Notes under the pieces: model-generated
Seen by the model: the letters and a program-made list of their open reading frames with translations, nothing else
What the model was told of the DNA's origin: nothing
Database searches by the model: none
Program-made: the position numbers and the translations under genes
Source of the DNA: Treponema sp.
GTDB taxonomy: Bacteria > Spirochaetota > Spirochaetia > Treponematales > Treponemataceae
NCBI GenBank assembly: GCA_017525605.1
Contig: JAFXSM010000036.1
Span: 62,001 to 126,000, forward strand
Direction: 5' to 3'
DNA: 64,000 nt
Shown here: piece by piece, positions 35,007-44,242 of the stretch
Numbering within the stretch: position 1 is the first letter of the stretch
Layout of the letters: every line of letters begins with the position of its first letter

Positions 35007-36077
35007 ATGAGAAACATGAGAAAGTCTACGAGCAAGATATTCATTCTGATTATGTGCGCGTCGTTTTTCTTTACGAATCTGGAAACGGCGGACAGCGAAA
35101 ATTTCAAGGTCGGAAAACTTTGGGACATTTCGTTCAGCGAAGTCACGGAAACGGTGGACATCAAGGCGGGACTGGACGACGCAGTTCACATAAAACTGCC
35201 CGACGACATGACGTATATCTGCGGAATCGAGATAAACATGAAAATTCCGGAAGAGATAGCGGCGTGGAGAAATTCAGTCGCATATTCGCTTTACGACGGC
35301 GTAAAACCAAAGCCTAACGAAAAAAAGACATCATATTCCGGCAAGCGGATTTCATACGCGACGATTCCGGGCCGGCTTTCATTGCACATCTACATTCCGC
35401 TGACACAGGAATTCAACATAAAAGACAGCCCATATTCAGAAAAAATCCCCATCACCCCGAAAGTTGACAAAAAAGATTTGTTTTTCAGGCTTCAGCTCAT
35501 TCTTGAAGAAGCCCCAGAGACATTCGGAAGCGCGAAAATCGAAATCAGCGTGAAACCTGTGCTAATCGACAAAGGCAGGCTCAATTTCTCGGTGGAACCC
35601 GCAAAACAGCTGAATCTTCCGGCACTTACGAAAAATGCAGATTCCGCAAAAAAACCACAGAAAGACACGAAATGCGAAAAATCCGAAAAATACACGATTT
35701 TCATCGACGACAAGGAAATCCCGAATTTCAACACAATGCTTCTTCCGACGGGAGAACATCATGTTTCAATCGTCAGCGAATCATACAGGAACGAACTTCG
35801 TACATTCATAATCGAGCAGGCAAAAACGACGAACCTTTCCGTGGAACTGCGAAGCATAGAGCCGACATTGATTTTCATCTGCCCGATGAACACTGAAATT
35901 TACTTTGACGAAAAACTGATTGAAAATCCGAAAACCGCATTCATAATCGAGCCGGGAGAACATTCCGCGAAGATGGTCGTCGGCGACTACGAAATCGTGA
36001 AAAACTTCACCGCGGTGAACGGAAGGTCGTACACGATGAGTTTGGACATTGACGCGAACATTTATGAAGAAAAATAA
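35007..36077 (+). CDS. Exported PEGA-like domain protein, unknown
   Basis: 356 residues with an N-terminal signal segment (KIFILIMCASFFFTNLETADS). The N-terminal domain is beta-rich; a Lys-rich linker lies near residues 205-230. Two C-terminal short beta modules resemble PEGA repeats (TIFIDDKEIPNFNTMLLPTGEHHVSI and EIYFDEKLIENPKTAFIIEPGEHSA). PEGA modules often occur in periplasmic or surface proteins. A second ATG at 35016 is an alternative start. It follows the M23 peptidase by 5 bases and is last in the operon. Confidence 0.75.
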   Translation: MRNMRKSTSKIFILIMCASFFFTNLETADSENFKVGKLWDISFSEVTETVDIKAGLDDAVHIKLPDDMTYICGIEINMKIPEEIAAWRNSVAYSLYDGVKPKPNEKKTSYSGKRISYATIPGRLSLHIYIPLTQEFNIKDSPYSEKIPITPKVDKKDLFFRLQLILEEAPETFGSAKIEISVKPVLIDKGRLNFSVEPAKQLNLPALTKNADSAKKPQKDTKCEKSEKYTIFIDDKEIPNFNTMLLPTGEHHVSIVSESYRNELRTFIIEQAKTTNLSVELRSIEPTLIFICPMNTEIYFDEKLIENPKTAFIIEPGEHSAKMVVGDYEIVKNFTAVNGRSYTMSLDIDANIYEEK

Positions 36078-36130
36078 ATGCGCCTCCGAAATCTGTTAAA
36101 GAATTCGTCATACCAGTGCGATAATATAAA

Positions 36131-36212
36131 AGTCAGGTCGTCAACTATCCCCTCCCACCCATTGACGACTGACTGCCTGATGGCATGGCCGGCTTTGTGC
36201 CGGCTTTTTTTT
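36131..36212 (+). ncRNA. Candidate small RNA with C-rich loop and intrinsic terminator
   Basis: Just after a -10-like GATAATAT (36120-36127) the sequence folds into AGTCA-(bulged G)-GTCGTCAA (36131-36144) paired with TTGACGAC-TGACT (36162-36174). The 17-base loop CTATCCCCTCCCACCCA contains UCCC/CCUCC, complementary to Shine-Dalgarno sequences. A terminator hairpin GCCGGC/GCCGGC (36188-36204) with eight Ts ends it. It could alternatively be the 3' UTR of the upstream operon. No known RNA family recognised. Confidence 0.45.
36188..36212 (+). terminator. Intrinsic terminator after the M23/PEGA operon and candidate sRNA
   Basis: GCCGGC (36188-36193), loop TTTGT, GCCGGC (36199-36204), then eight Ts. 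It separates the upstream operon from the penicillin-binding protein gene. Confidence 0.9.
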
Positions 36213-36218
36213 GGTTTA

Positions 36219-36247
36219 TTGCTTGAATAGGTGAAATTTCGTATTCT
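36219..36247 (+). promoter_or_regulatory. Predicted promoter of the PBP1a gene
   Basis: TTGCTT (36219-36224), 17 bases, TATTCT (36242-36247). The ATG at 36255 is 7 bases further, so the predicted transcript is leaderless. It lies directly after the upstream terminator. Confidence 0.45.
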
Positions 36248-36254
36248 AATTGCT

Positions 36255-38885
36255 ATGAAAAATTTAAAAATATCTACGGCAGTCCTTCTCGCAGGGCTTT
36301 TTTTATGTTCGATAATACTTGGTACGCTGCTCGGAAAAGGTGTCGCAGAAACTAAATATGTAAGGGACAATGAAAATTTCACGGAATTCACGACGGCACT
36401 TCCGACAAAGCTTTTGGACATCAACGGCGAGCTTATAACGGAATTCGCCAGCGAGGAAAAACGCGAAATCATCAGCATCAGGCGAATGCCGCAGCAGGTA
36501 ATCAACGCGCTTCTCGCACGCGAGGACAAAAGATTCTACAACCACAGCGGCTACAACATTTTCGCGACTGCACGAGCTTTTGCAGGCCGCCTAATCGGAA
36601 AGAACTTCGGAGGAGGCTCCACACTCACACAGCAGATTGCAGGAACGCTCTACTGCGACCGCTCGGACATGTCGTACAAAAGAAAGCTCAAGGAACTTTG
36701 GTGGGCAGTCCAAATGGAAAGGCGTTACACGAAAGACGAAATCCTCGAACTGTACCTGAACAAAATCTATTTCGGCGCGGGAACATACGGCGTAAACGCG
36801 GCGAGCAAATATTACTTTGGGCACGACGCAACTGAAATAACGGCGGCGGAAGCAGCTATTCTGATGATTCAGCTTTCGAACCCGGCTCTCATGAACCCGT
36901 TCGACTACCCGAACAGGGCAATGGACAGACAGAAAGACGTTCTCAACAAGATGGTCGAGCAGAAATTCATCACGAAAGAGGATGCGGACGCTTCCTTCGA
37001 CGAATATTGGGCGAATTTCGACTATTCAAGGACGAGCGCGGCGGCACCGTTCACGCACGACAACAAAGCCCCGTGGTTCTCCGAATACGCACGAAGGGAA
37101 CTGAAAAACCTGATTTACGGAACGGACGACATCTACACGTCAGGATTCACCGTGAACACGACGCTCAACCTGAAAAACCAGCAGGCAGCTCAGGAAGCGA
37201 TGGACAAATACATCGAAAAAGCGAACAAAAGCTACCAGCGTTCATCGGGAAGCAGAAAGAGCACTGCGTTCAAAACGTACACGCCGATTTCGGAAATGCT
37301 GATTCTCCTCTACGGACTTCGCGGAATAAAGGTCTCGGAGCAGAGGCAGGAAACAATTGTGATGTCAACGTTCACGAACTCCGTGAATCCGGTGCTCGAC
37401 GTGATGTCGCTCATGTTCGGAATCGACACGCTCAAAACGTCAGTCGTCAACAAAGGAAACGCGATGGCGAAATCGAACGTCGGAAAGACTGTCATCGAAG
37501 GAACGATGGTCGCGCTTGAGAACGAAACAGGATACATAACGGCTCTCGTCGGAGGAAGCAAATTCGACAACGAGAACCAGTTCATCAGGGCAATACAGGC
37601 AAGAGTCCAGCCGGGTTCGTCATTCAAACCGCTCTACTACAGCGCGGCAATCGACTCAAGGCAGTACACACCGAGCACGATAATCTCGGACACGCCGGTC
37701 GTCTTTTACACAGCGGACGGAAAGCCGTACATTCCGCTCAACTTCCGCGGAGAATGGAAAGGCGACGTGGAGCTTTGGTACGCGCTCGCACATTCGATGA
37801 ACGTGCCTTCGATAAAAGTGCTCGACGGAATCGGATTCGACGCGGCAATCGAGCGAACAGTCGCGCTTCTCGGAATACCGGACGAGGAACTTCCGTCACG
37901 CGCATTCATTCCGGGCTATCCTCTCGGTCTCGGCGTTTGCTCCGTCCGCCCGATTGAGATGGCAAGGGCATACGCGATTTTCGCGAACGAAGGAAAAGAA
38001 GTAATCCCGATTGCGGTCAGGAATGTCGAGGACAGGAACGGAAACATATTCCTGAACCCGGAGCACGATTTACGAATAGCACAGCAGGCGAAGGGTGACA
38101 AAGCGCAGATAATAACACCGCAGACAGCATACGTCATGACGCAGCTTCTGCAGAACACGATACGCTCAGGAACATTGGCCGCCCCAACGGAAAGCGGAAC
38201 CGTGCTCCGATACAAAGACGAGAACGGAAAGCGATACACAATTCCTGCGGCAGGAAAAACAGGAACGACGCAGAACTGGGCGGACGCATGGACGCTTGCG
38301 TACACCCCTTATTACACTGCGGCATTCTGGTTCGGATTCGACAAGCCGGGACAATCGCTCGGACTTGAGCTTACAGGTTCGACGCTCGCAGGTCCTGCAT
38401 GGGCTGCATTCATGAAAAAGGCGCACGAAGGACTTCCGTACAAGGATTTCAAAAAGCCGGCATCGGGCGTTGTCGGCGTGAAAGTCTGCAAGGAAAGCGG
38501 AATGCTCCCAACGGAAGACTGCGGAAAAGACGTTGTGACGCTGTGGTTCCTAAGCGGAACAGAGCCGACGGAATACTGCGAGAAACACTCGCCGAATGCG
38601 GTCGGACAAGTGCTTGCAATCCAGCGGCTTGAGCAGGAGCTTTTGGGCGCGGGATTCGGCGAAGAGATGTTCGTTTACGATGACTCTCCGCTCTCTTCCA
38701 ATTTGGAAGACGAAGAGCAGGAAGAGCTTTTCGTCAATTTCGACGAGGACTTCACGACGGACAAAAAACAGAGCCAGAACGATTTGTTCTACGACTTCGA
38801 CACGACAACGGCAGAACAAAACGAGAGCGATTTGCCATCCGAAACAGAAGACGAATCAATCGACTTCAACTACCTGATGGATTAA
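36255..38885 (+). CDS. Class A penicillin-binding protein (PBP1a-type transglycosylase/transpeptidase)
   Basis: Bifunctional peptidoglycan synthase, 876 residues from the ATG at 36255 (a GTG at 36231 is an alternative). N-terminal anchor (AVLLAGLFLCSIILGTLLG). GT51 domain with EDKRFYNHSG, the GGSTLTQQIAG motif and the KELWWAVQMERRYTKDEILELYLNKIYFG block. Transpeptidase with SxxK in GSSFK, SMN in AHSMN and KTG in GKTGTTQNW. An insertion lies between the two domains, and an acidic low-complexity C-terminus (after about 800) ends in DFNYLMD. It acts at the inner membrane. No Shine-Dalgarno precedes the ATG. Confidence 0.95.
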   Translation: MKNLKISTAVLLAGLFLCSIILGTLLGKGVAETKYVRDNENFTEFTTALPTKLLDINGELITEFASEEKREIISIRRMPQQVINALLAREDKRFYNHSGYNIFATARAFAGRLIGKNFGGGSTLTQQIAGTLYCDRSDMSYKRKLKELWWAVQMERRYTKDEILELYLNKIYFGAGTYGVNAASKYYFGHDATEITAAEAAILMIQLSNPALMNPFDYPNRAMDRQKDVLNKMVEQKFITKEDADASFDEYWANFDYSRTSAAAPFTHDNKAPWFSEYARRELKNLIYGTDDIYTSGFTVNTTLNLKNQQAAQEAMDKYIEKANKSYQRSSGSRKSTAFKTYTPISEMLILLYGLRGIKVSEQRQETIVMSTFTNSVNPVLDVMSLMFGIDTLKTSVVNKGNAMAKSNVGKTVIEGTMVALENETGYITALVGGSKFDNENQFIRAIQARVQPGSSFKPLYYSAAIDSRQYTPSTIISDTPVVFYTADGKPYIPLNFRGEWKGDVELWYALAHSMNVPSIKVLDGIGFDAAIERTVALLGIPDEELPSRAFIPGYPLGLGVCSVRPIEMARAYAIFANEGKEVIPIAVRNVEDRNGNIFLNPEHDLRIAQQAKGDKAQIITPQTAYVMTQLLQNTIRSGTLAAPTESGTVLRYKDENGKRYTIPAAGKTGTTQNWADAWTLAYTPYYTAAFWFGFDKPGQSLGLELTGSTLAGPAWAAFMKKAHEGLPYKDFKKPASGVVGVKVCKESGMLPTEDCGKDVVTLWFLSGTEPTEYCEKHSPNAVGQVLAIQRLEQELLGAGFGEEMFVYDDSPLSSNLEDEEQEELFVNFDEDFTTDKKQSQNDLFYDFDTTTAEQNESDLPSETEDESIDFNYLMD

Positions 38886-38927
38886 AGTCTGATAGATTAA
38901 AAACGCAATTATTGCAACCAAAAAAGC

Positions 38928-38967
38928 AAAGACCTGCCAGCAAAAGCAAAAATGGCAGGTCTTTTTT
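38928..38967. terminator. Bidirectional terminator after the PBP gene
   Basis: AAAGACCTGCCA (38928-38939) pairs with TGGCAGGTCTTT (38953-38964). A T-run follows on plus and the A-rich left flank would serve minus transcription, so it fits the convergent PBP and rpsD genes. Confidence 0.88.
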
Positions 38968-39009
38968 ATTCGGAAAATTGCATATCCAAAAAGGCGATTT
39001 TCATGCAGG

Positions 39010-39049
39010 CAAAAAAAATGCGGGAACTTTTTCAAAAAGCAGCCCGCAT
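39010..39049 (-). terminator. Intrinsic terminator of rpsD
   Basis: Minus strand ATGCGGG paired with CCCGCAT (39049-39043 with 39024-39018), an inner CTTTTT/AAAAAG pair, then eight Ts. It lies 24 bases after the rpsD stop. Confidence 0.85.
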
Positions 39050-39072
39050 ATTTCATCAGAACTAAGTTCCGA

Positions 39073-39666
39073 TTACTTTGAGTAGTACTCAACGACCATC
39101 TGATCATTGATTTCTACTGGGATATCCTTTCTCAAAGGAAGGCTGATGAGTTTTCCAGAGAAAGAAGCCTCATCGCGCTCGAGGTAAGGAATGTTTGACT
39201 TGTTGTAAGCAAGGAAAGTCTTCTTGAACTGCTCGCTTGAGCGAACTTTCTCAACCAAAGAGATTGTTGAGCCAACTTTTACAGCATAAGAAGGGATGTT
39301 GATGACTTTTCCGTCAACAGTGATGTGCTTGTGGCTGACCATCTGGCGAGCCATGCGGATTGATGAAGCGAATCCGAGTCTGTAAACGAGATTGTCAAGG
39401 CGAGTCTCAAGAGCAACCAAGAGAGCGACACCAGTCATCTCTGATGATTTTGAAGCCTGGTCGAAATAGCGGCGGAGCTGCTTCTCGAGGATGCCGTAAT
39501 AAGCCTTTACCTTCTGCTTCTCTGTCAAGTGAAGAGAATAATCAGATGCTTTCTTTGTCTTTTTGAAAGCTGGCGCTCCTGCTCTGTCCAAAGCCTTTGG
39601 GTGTCCGCAAACGTTTACACCAAGTCTTCTACATTCCTTAAAACGAGGATTTCTTCTAGTAGCCAT
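39073..39666 (-). CDS. rpsD: 30S ribosomal protein S4
   Basis: Primary 16S rRNA-binding protein of the small subunit, 197 residues. The N-terminal domain runs from MATRRNPRFKECRRLG, and the S4 RNA-binding fold appears in ALETRLDNLVYRLGFASSIRMARQMVSHKHITVDGKV. It stands alone rather than in an alpha operon, with its own promoter, a leader of about 115 bases and AAGGAG ten bases before the ATG. It retains only part of the N-terminal zinc-finger pattern (one Cys near residue 12, CGHP near 20). Confidence 0.97.
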   Translation of the reverse strand: MATRRNPRFKECRRLGVNVCGHPKALDRAGAPAFKKTKKASDYSLHLTEKQKVKAYYGILEKQLRRYFDQASKSSEMTGVALLVALETRLDNLVYRLGFASSIRMARQMVSHKHITVDGKVINIPSYAVKVGSTISLVEKVRSSEQFKKTFLAYNKSNIPYLERDEASFSGKLISLPLRKDIPVEINDQMVVEYYSK

Positions 39667-39785
39667 TTTTGTAGTACTCCTTAAAACTACTTAATTTTTT
39701 TCACCAAGTGGATGCAAATCAGCCGCGACTGCATCGTAACATTGGTTTTCAACGACTGTTAGAGGGAAGCTAATCAGTGTCGAGC

Positions 39786-39814
39786 AATATATCACATAAA
39801 AAGAATTGTTTCAA
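39786..39814 (-). promoter_or_regulatory. Predicted promoter of rpsD
   Basis: Minus strand: -35 TTGAAA (39814-39809), 17-base spacer, -10 TATATT (39791-39786). The transcript leader (about 39779 to 39667) is long enough for ribosomal-protein feedback control, but no known S4 leader structure was identified. Confidence 0.7.
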
Positions 39815-39820
39815 TTGCCA

Positions 39821-40276
39821 TTAATCAGAAGAAGCGGAAACAAGCGGCTCCGCGAAACTGTAGCGGGACGTGACGATATCATCAATCTGGTCGTCCTCAA
39901 TCCGCAGCTGCTCGTGTTTCCACGCTTCAATTCGGTGCTCCTTCAGAGTCTCAAGAACTTTCACATTTTTCATTGCCTCAATCATGACTTTGCGTTTCTC
40001 ATTCGTCACGATTTTCGCTTTTGCAAGTTCCTCAAGCATCTCGTCACGGCGCTGGTTGAGAAGCTGAAAATACAAGCCCGCATTGTAGAGGCTGTTCAAA
40101 TCCCTCATCTTGTCCGTTTCCTGCACGGATTTCGCGCGGGATTCAGCTATCATGTTGAGAGTATTCTGAATGTTCGTCTCAACGGAAACTGCCTTTCCAA
40201 GTTCCGCCTGAGCCTGTTTTTTTTCAAATTCCCTGTAGTCAAGGACTTTTTGAAGTGAAAAATTGAATCGTTTCAT
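39821..40276 (-). CDS. fliJ: Flagellar export chaperone FliJ
   Basis: 151-residue, almost entirely coiled-coil protein starting MKRFNFSLQKVLDYREFEKK, the typical FliJ N-terminus. It is the stalk-like partner of the FliI ATPase in the flagellar type III export apparatus. It starts 3 bases after fliI and is last of the operon running from flgB. Confidence 0.9.
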   Translation of the reverse strand: MKRFNFSLQKVLDYREFEKKQAQAELGKAVSVETNIQNTLNMIAESRAKSVQETDKMRDLNSLYNAGLYFQLLNQRRDEMLEELAKAKIVTNEKRKVMIEAMKNVKVLETLKEHRIEAWKHEQLRIEDDQIDDIVTSRYSFAEPLVSASSD

Positions 40277-40279
40277 TTT

Positions 40280-41743
40280 TTATGACAAACTTTTTGAAAT
40301 CAATGACAAATCCGTATTCGCAGCGACCGTATTGGCATCTGCAACCTCGGCTTTTTTCCTATTCTGAACCTGCTCGGCAACGCTTTTTCGTTTCGACGTA
40401 GGAGACTCAACGATTTCGTCGTCAGGAACCGCCATGTCAGCAAGGACAGCCAGCTTGTGCAATGTGTCCTCGAGAGTGCAATGCTCCTCCTCCTCCTGCA
40501 TCAGGAACTCCTCGATAGCCTGATGCTTCGAAATTGCCTCGTCGACCTCAGGATTCGCTCCAGCCTGATAGACACCCGCAAGAATCATTTCCCTGTTTTC
40601 TTCATAAACAGCAATCATTCTTGAGACTTTCGTGACGGCTTTCAGAGTCTCCTTTCCGCAAACCCTTCTAGAAAGACGGCTTATGCTCTTCAAGACATCG
40701 ATTGCAGGATAATGCTTTGACTGAGCAAGCGCACGGCTGAGCATGATGTGTCCGTCCAAAGTTCCTCGGACTTTATCGGTGATAGGCTCGTCCAAATCAT
40801 CTCCATCAACGAGGACATTGTAGAATGCAGTGATAGAGCCTTTGTCATTCGTTCCGGAACGCTCAAGTAGTTTCGGAATCATGTCGAATACGCTAGGCGG
40901 ATATCCGCGCTGGGCAGGAGCCTCGCCCGTAGAAAGCGCGATTTCACGCTGGGCATGGGCAAAACGAGTCATGTTATCCATCATCAGCATCACGTCCATT
41001 CCCTGGTCCCTAAAATATTCGGCAATCGCGGTCGTCGTATATGCGGCACGCAGACGATTGATTGAAGTCGTGTCACTTGTCGCGACGACAACGACAGAAC
41101 GTCGCATACCTTCAATGCCCAAATCCCTGTTGATGAAGTCCATGACCTCGCGGCCACGCTCACCAATCAGCCCGATTACGTTGACATCGGCATTCGTGTT
41201 TCGCGCAATCATTGAAAGAAGAGTTGATTTTCCGACACCGGAACCGGCAAATATTCCGAGACGCTGACCTTTTCCGCATGCAAGAAGGGAGTCGATGCAG
41301 CGAACACCCGTCACAATGCGCCTGTCAATCGGCATACGGGTCATAGGGTCTGGAGCTTGCGCGAGCGCAGGGTAAAATTCAGACGTGTCAAGATTTCCTT
41401 TGCCGTCACAAGGAACGCCGGTCGCATCGATTACGCGTCCGAGAAGACCTTTTCCGACCGGAACTTGAAGGACTTTGCCGCTGGCAATGACCTCACAACC
41501 GACTTCGATTCCCTCCGTCGCGCTGTATGCCATGAGTTTTACGATATTTCCTTCAAGACCAATGACCTCGGCAAGGACAGTCTTTTTCGTCTTCGATATT
41601 TTTATGTTGCAAATCTCGCCGACCATTGAACGAGGTCCCTTGCTTTCAATCATCAAGCCCTTTACGGCGGTGACAAAGCCAGTGTAGAGAATCGTCTCAG
41701 TATGCTTTACGGCGTTAAGATATTTGTTGAAAAACGTTTCCAT
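40280..41743 (-). CDS. fliI: Flagellum-specific export ATPase FliI
   Basis: Hexameric ATPase energising flagellar protein export, 487 residues. Walker A GIFAGSGVGKST, Walker B VMLMMDNMTRFA and the GYPPSVF motif common to FliI/SctN place it in the rotary-ATPase family. The C-terminal tail (after residue 440) is longer and more charged than in enterics. A hairpin separates it from fliH upstream. Confidence 0.96.
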   Translation of the reverse strand: METFFNKYLNAVKHTETILYTGFVTAVKGLMIESKGPRSMVGEICNIKISKTKKTVLAEVIGLEGNIVKLMAYSATEGIEVGCEVIASGKVLQVPVGKGLLGRVIDATGVPCDGKGNLDTSEFYPALAQAPDPMTRMPIDRRIVTGVRCIDSLLACGKGQRLGIFAGSGVGKSTLLSMIARNTNADVNVIGLIGERGREVMDFINRDLGIEGMRRSVVVVATSDTTSINRLRAAYTTTAIAEYFRDQGMDVMLMMDNMTRFAHAQREIALSTGEAPAQRGYPPSVFDMIPKLLERSGTNDKGSITAFYNVLVDGDDLDEPITDKVRGTLDGHIMLSRALAQSKHYPAIDVLKSISRLSRRVCGKETLKAVTKVSRMIAVYEENREMILAGVYQAGANPEVDEAISKHQAIEEFLMQEEEEHCTLEDTLHKLAVLADMAVPDDEIVESPTSKRKSVAEQVQNRKKAEVADANTVAANTDLSLISKSLS

Positions 41744-41796
41744 AATTTCTTTCTTTTTTTATTCAGATTCGTCGATTATAGCATTTATTAAAAATT

Positions 41797-41831
41797 AAGG
41801 CGCAAACCCAAACACTTTTGATCTGCGCCTT
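41797..41831 (-). terminator. Hairpin between fliH and fliI (possible attenuator)
   Basis: AAGGCGCA pairs with TGCGCCTT (41797-41804 with 41824-41831). On the minus strand TTAATTTTTAAT follows, a weak T-tract. It lies in a 113-base gap inside an otherwise compact operon, so it may partly terminate or stabilise the upstream mRNA. Confidence 0.5.
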
Positions 41832-41856
41832 CCGAAAAAATCTTAACAACTTGAAA

Positions 41857-42789
41857 TCAAGACTCTGAAACACCAGAATCTTTAGCCAAACTCTTGACCG
41901 GTGAAATCTCAAGAATCTTAGTTTCAAGTTCTGTAAGCTGACTAGAAATGCGAGCGTCGATTGCACCAAAGTCAGTCTCAACGATACAACCGCCCTTATC
42001 GACCGTTGAATCCTCAAGAACCGTGATTCCTTTGACGTTCTCGACCTGCTTGATGAAGTCCTGAATATGCTCCGTTGTCAGCTTCACATCGGCAAGATTC
42101 ACGCGCAACGTAACGTCGCCGCGCCCCTTGACCTTTTTGAGAGCCTGCAAGACGTTCGCCATGACAACGCTCTTCTGGTTCTCGGAAATTATCTTCACGA
42201 CCTTGCGTGTCATAAGGACAACAAGCTCGACAATCTGCTGTTCGGTCTCGCTCAAGATTTCCTCGCGGCGTGCCATGACAGATTCAAGAATCTTGTGAGT
42301 ACGCTCGACAAGGCGGTTCACCTCATCGCTGCCGCTTTTGAATCCTTCAGACTGACCTTTTGCGAAACCTTCTTTGTAAGCATTCTGATTCACATCATCA
42401 TGCTCGACCGAAGCCTGAGCTTTTATCTGGGCAGCCTCTTCCTCGGCCTTTCGGATTATTTCCCTGGCTTCATTCTCAGCCTCAGTCTTTATAACCTGAG
42501 CCTGGTCAGTCTGCCTCTTGACCTCGGCAAAAGCAGCTTCCTCGGCCTTTCTTATAATCTCATCGGATTCAGCATGAGCATCGGCAAGCATCTGCTGCTT
42601 CTCGTTCTCCCACTGAACCTTGAATTCTTCCGCCTCGCGACGCAAATCATCGGCAGTAGGACCTGTGTACTCAGGCTCTTCCTCTACAACCTCTTCCTCG
42701 ACAGGAGTGTAAAATTCATGAACAAGCTTCAACTGAAACTCACCTTCTTTCGGTTTCAGTTCATTAGGATGAAAATAATTTTTAGCCAC
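41857..42789 (-). CDS. fliH: Flagellar assembly protein FliH
   Basis: 310 residues. An acidic N-terminal segment, a long Glu/Ala-rich coiled coil ([21 protein letters not shown]) at about residues 60-150, and the C-terminal FliH domain ([47 protein letters not shown]). It regulates the FliI ATPase and links it to the C-ring. Longer than E. coli FliH, as is common in spirochaetes. It lies 18 bases downstream of fliG. Confidence 0.93.
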   Translation of the reverse strand: MAKNYFHPNELKPKEGEFQLKLVHEFYTPVEEEVVEEEPEYTGPTADDLRREAEEFKVQWENEKQQMLADAHAESDEIIRKAEEAAFAEVKRQTDQAQVIKTEAENEAREIIRKAEEEAAQIKAQASVEHDDVNQNAYKEGFAKGQSEGFKSGSDEVNRLVERTHKILESVMARREEILSETEQQIVELVVLMTRKVVKIISENQKSVVMANVLQALKKVKGRGDVTLRVNLADVKLTTEHIQDFIKQVENVKGITVLEDSTVDKGGCIVETDFGAIDARISSQLTELETKILEISPVKSLAKDSGVSES

Positions 42790-42807
42790 GATTCTACTCC
42801 TGTTTCA

Positions 42808-43869
<1,062 letters not shown>

Positions 43870-43870
43870 G

Positions 43871-44242
43871 TTACTCCTCCCCCATCCACGCACTCAATGC
43901 AGATGCAATCGTGTCTGGATTCTGATTTATAAAATCACGCAAATCTTTATTCTTATCCCTTCCCAAAGCCTGAGCCTGCATTTCCGCCCGAATTTCAGCG
44001 TCAGAACGGACAGGCTTTGAAATTCCTTTCTTTACTCCGAATTCATTCACTTCCATAAGAACGCGAATTTCATCCGCAGTGCTTACTTTCCGCAATGAAC
44101 TGACAGCGGCAAGCAGCTTGGAAATTTCTTTTTCACTAAGCAACGAAAAGACCTTGCTCGTATTGAAAGAACCAAGCTCCGTCAAAAGAATCGCCGCTTT
44201 TTCCACTCCAGAAAGTTCTGGAACTTTTAAGAACTCGTTCAT
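43871..44242 (-). CDS. FliG-N-like domain protein with FliF-like C-terminal tail
   Basis: 123 residues between fliF and fliG. Residues 8-75 (ELSGVEKAAILLTELGSFNT, SLLSEKEISKLLAAVSSLRKV) align by eye with the FliG N domain encoded next door (SLTGKQKAAIFLISLGSDVS). The last 16 residues, NPDTIASALSAWMGEE, resemble the FliF C-terminal tail HPDEVAMLIRTWLMDDNN, which in known systems is the FliG-binding peptide. It shares the TAATG overlap with fliF and sits one base before fliG, so it is co-translated with both. It may be an extra rotor adaptor; not a fragment of a broken fliG, since fliG is intact. Confidence 0.65.
   Translation of the reverse strand: MNEFLKVPELSGVEKAAILLTELGSFNTSKVFSLLSEKEISKLLAAVSSLRKVSTADEIRVLMEVNEFGVKKGISKPVRSDAEIRAEMQAQALGRDKNKDLRDFINQNPDTIASALSAWMGEE

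Noticed and set aside
36131..36144. GTCAGGTC string reminiscent of the SRP RNA core
   Set aside because: The diagnostic GGAAGGAAGCAGC part of the SRP tetraloop domain is absent.
36079..36230. Short plus-strand reading frame beginning ATGCGCCTCC, about 50 codons
   Set aside because: It runs through the hairpin and terminator of the candidate sRNA, has no ribosome site, and stops next to the PBP start; treated as non-coding.
41763..42017. 84-residue minus-strand open frame at the fliH end
   Set aside because: Overlaps the conserved FliH C-terminus in another frame and crosses the fliH-fliI hairpin; no ribosome site.
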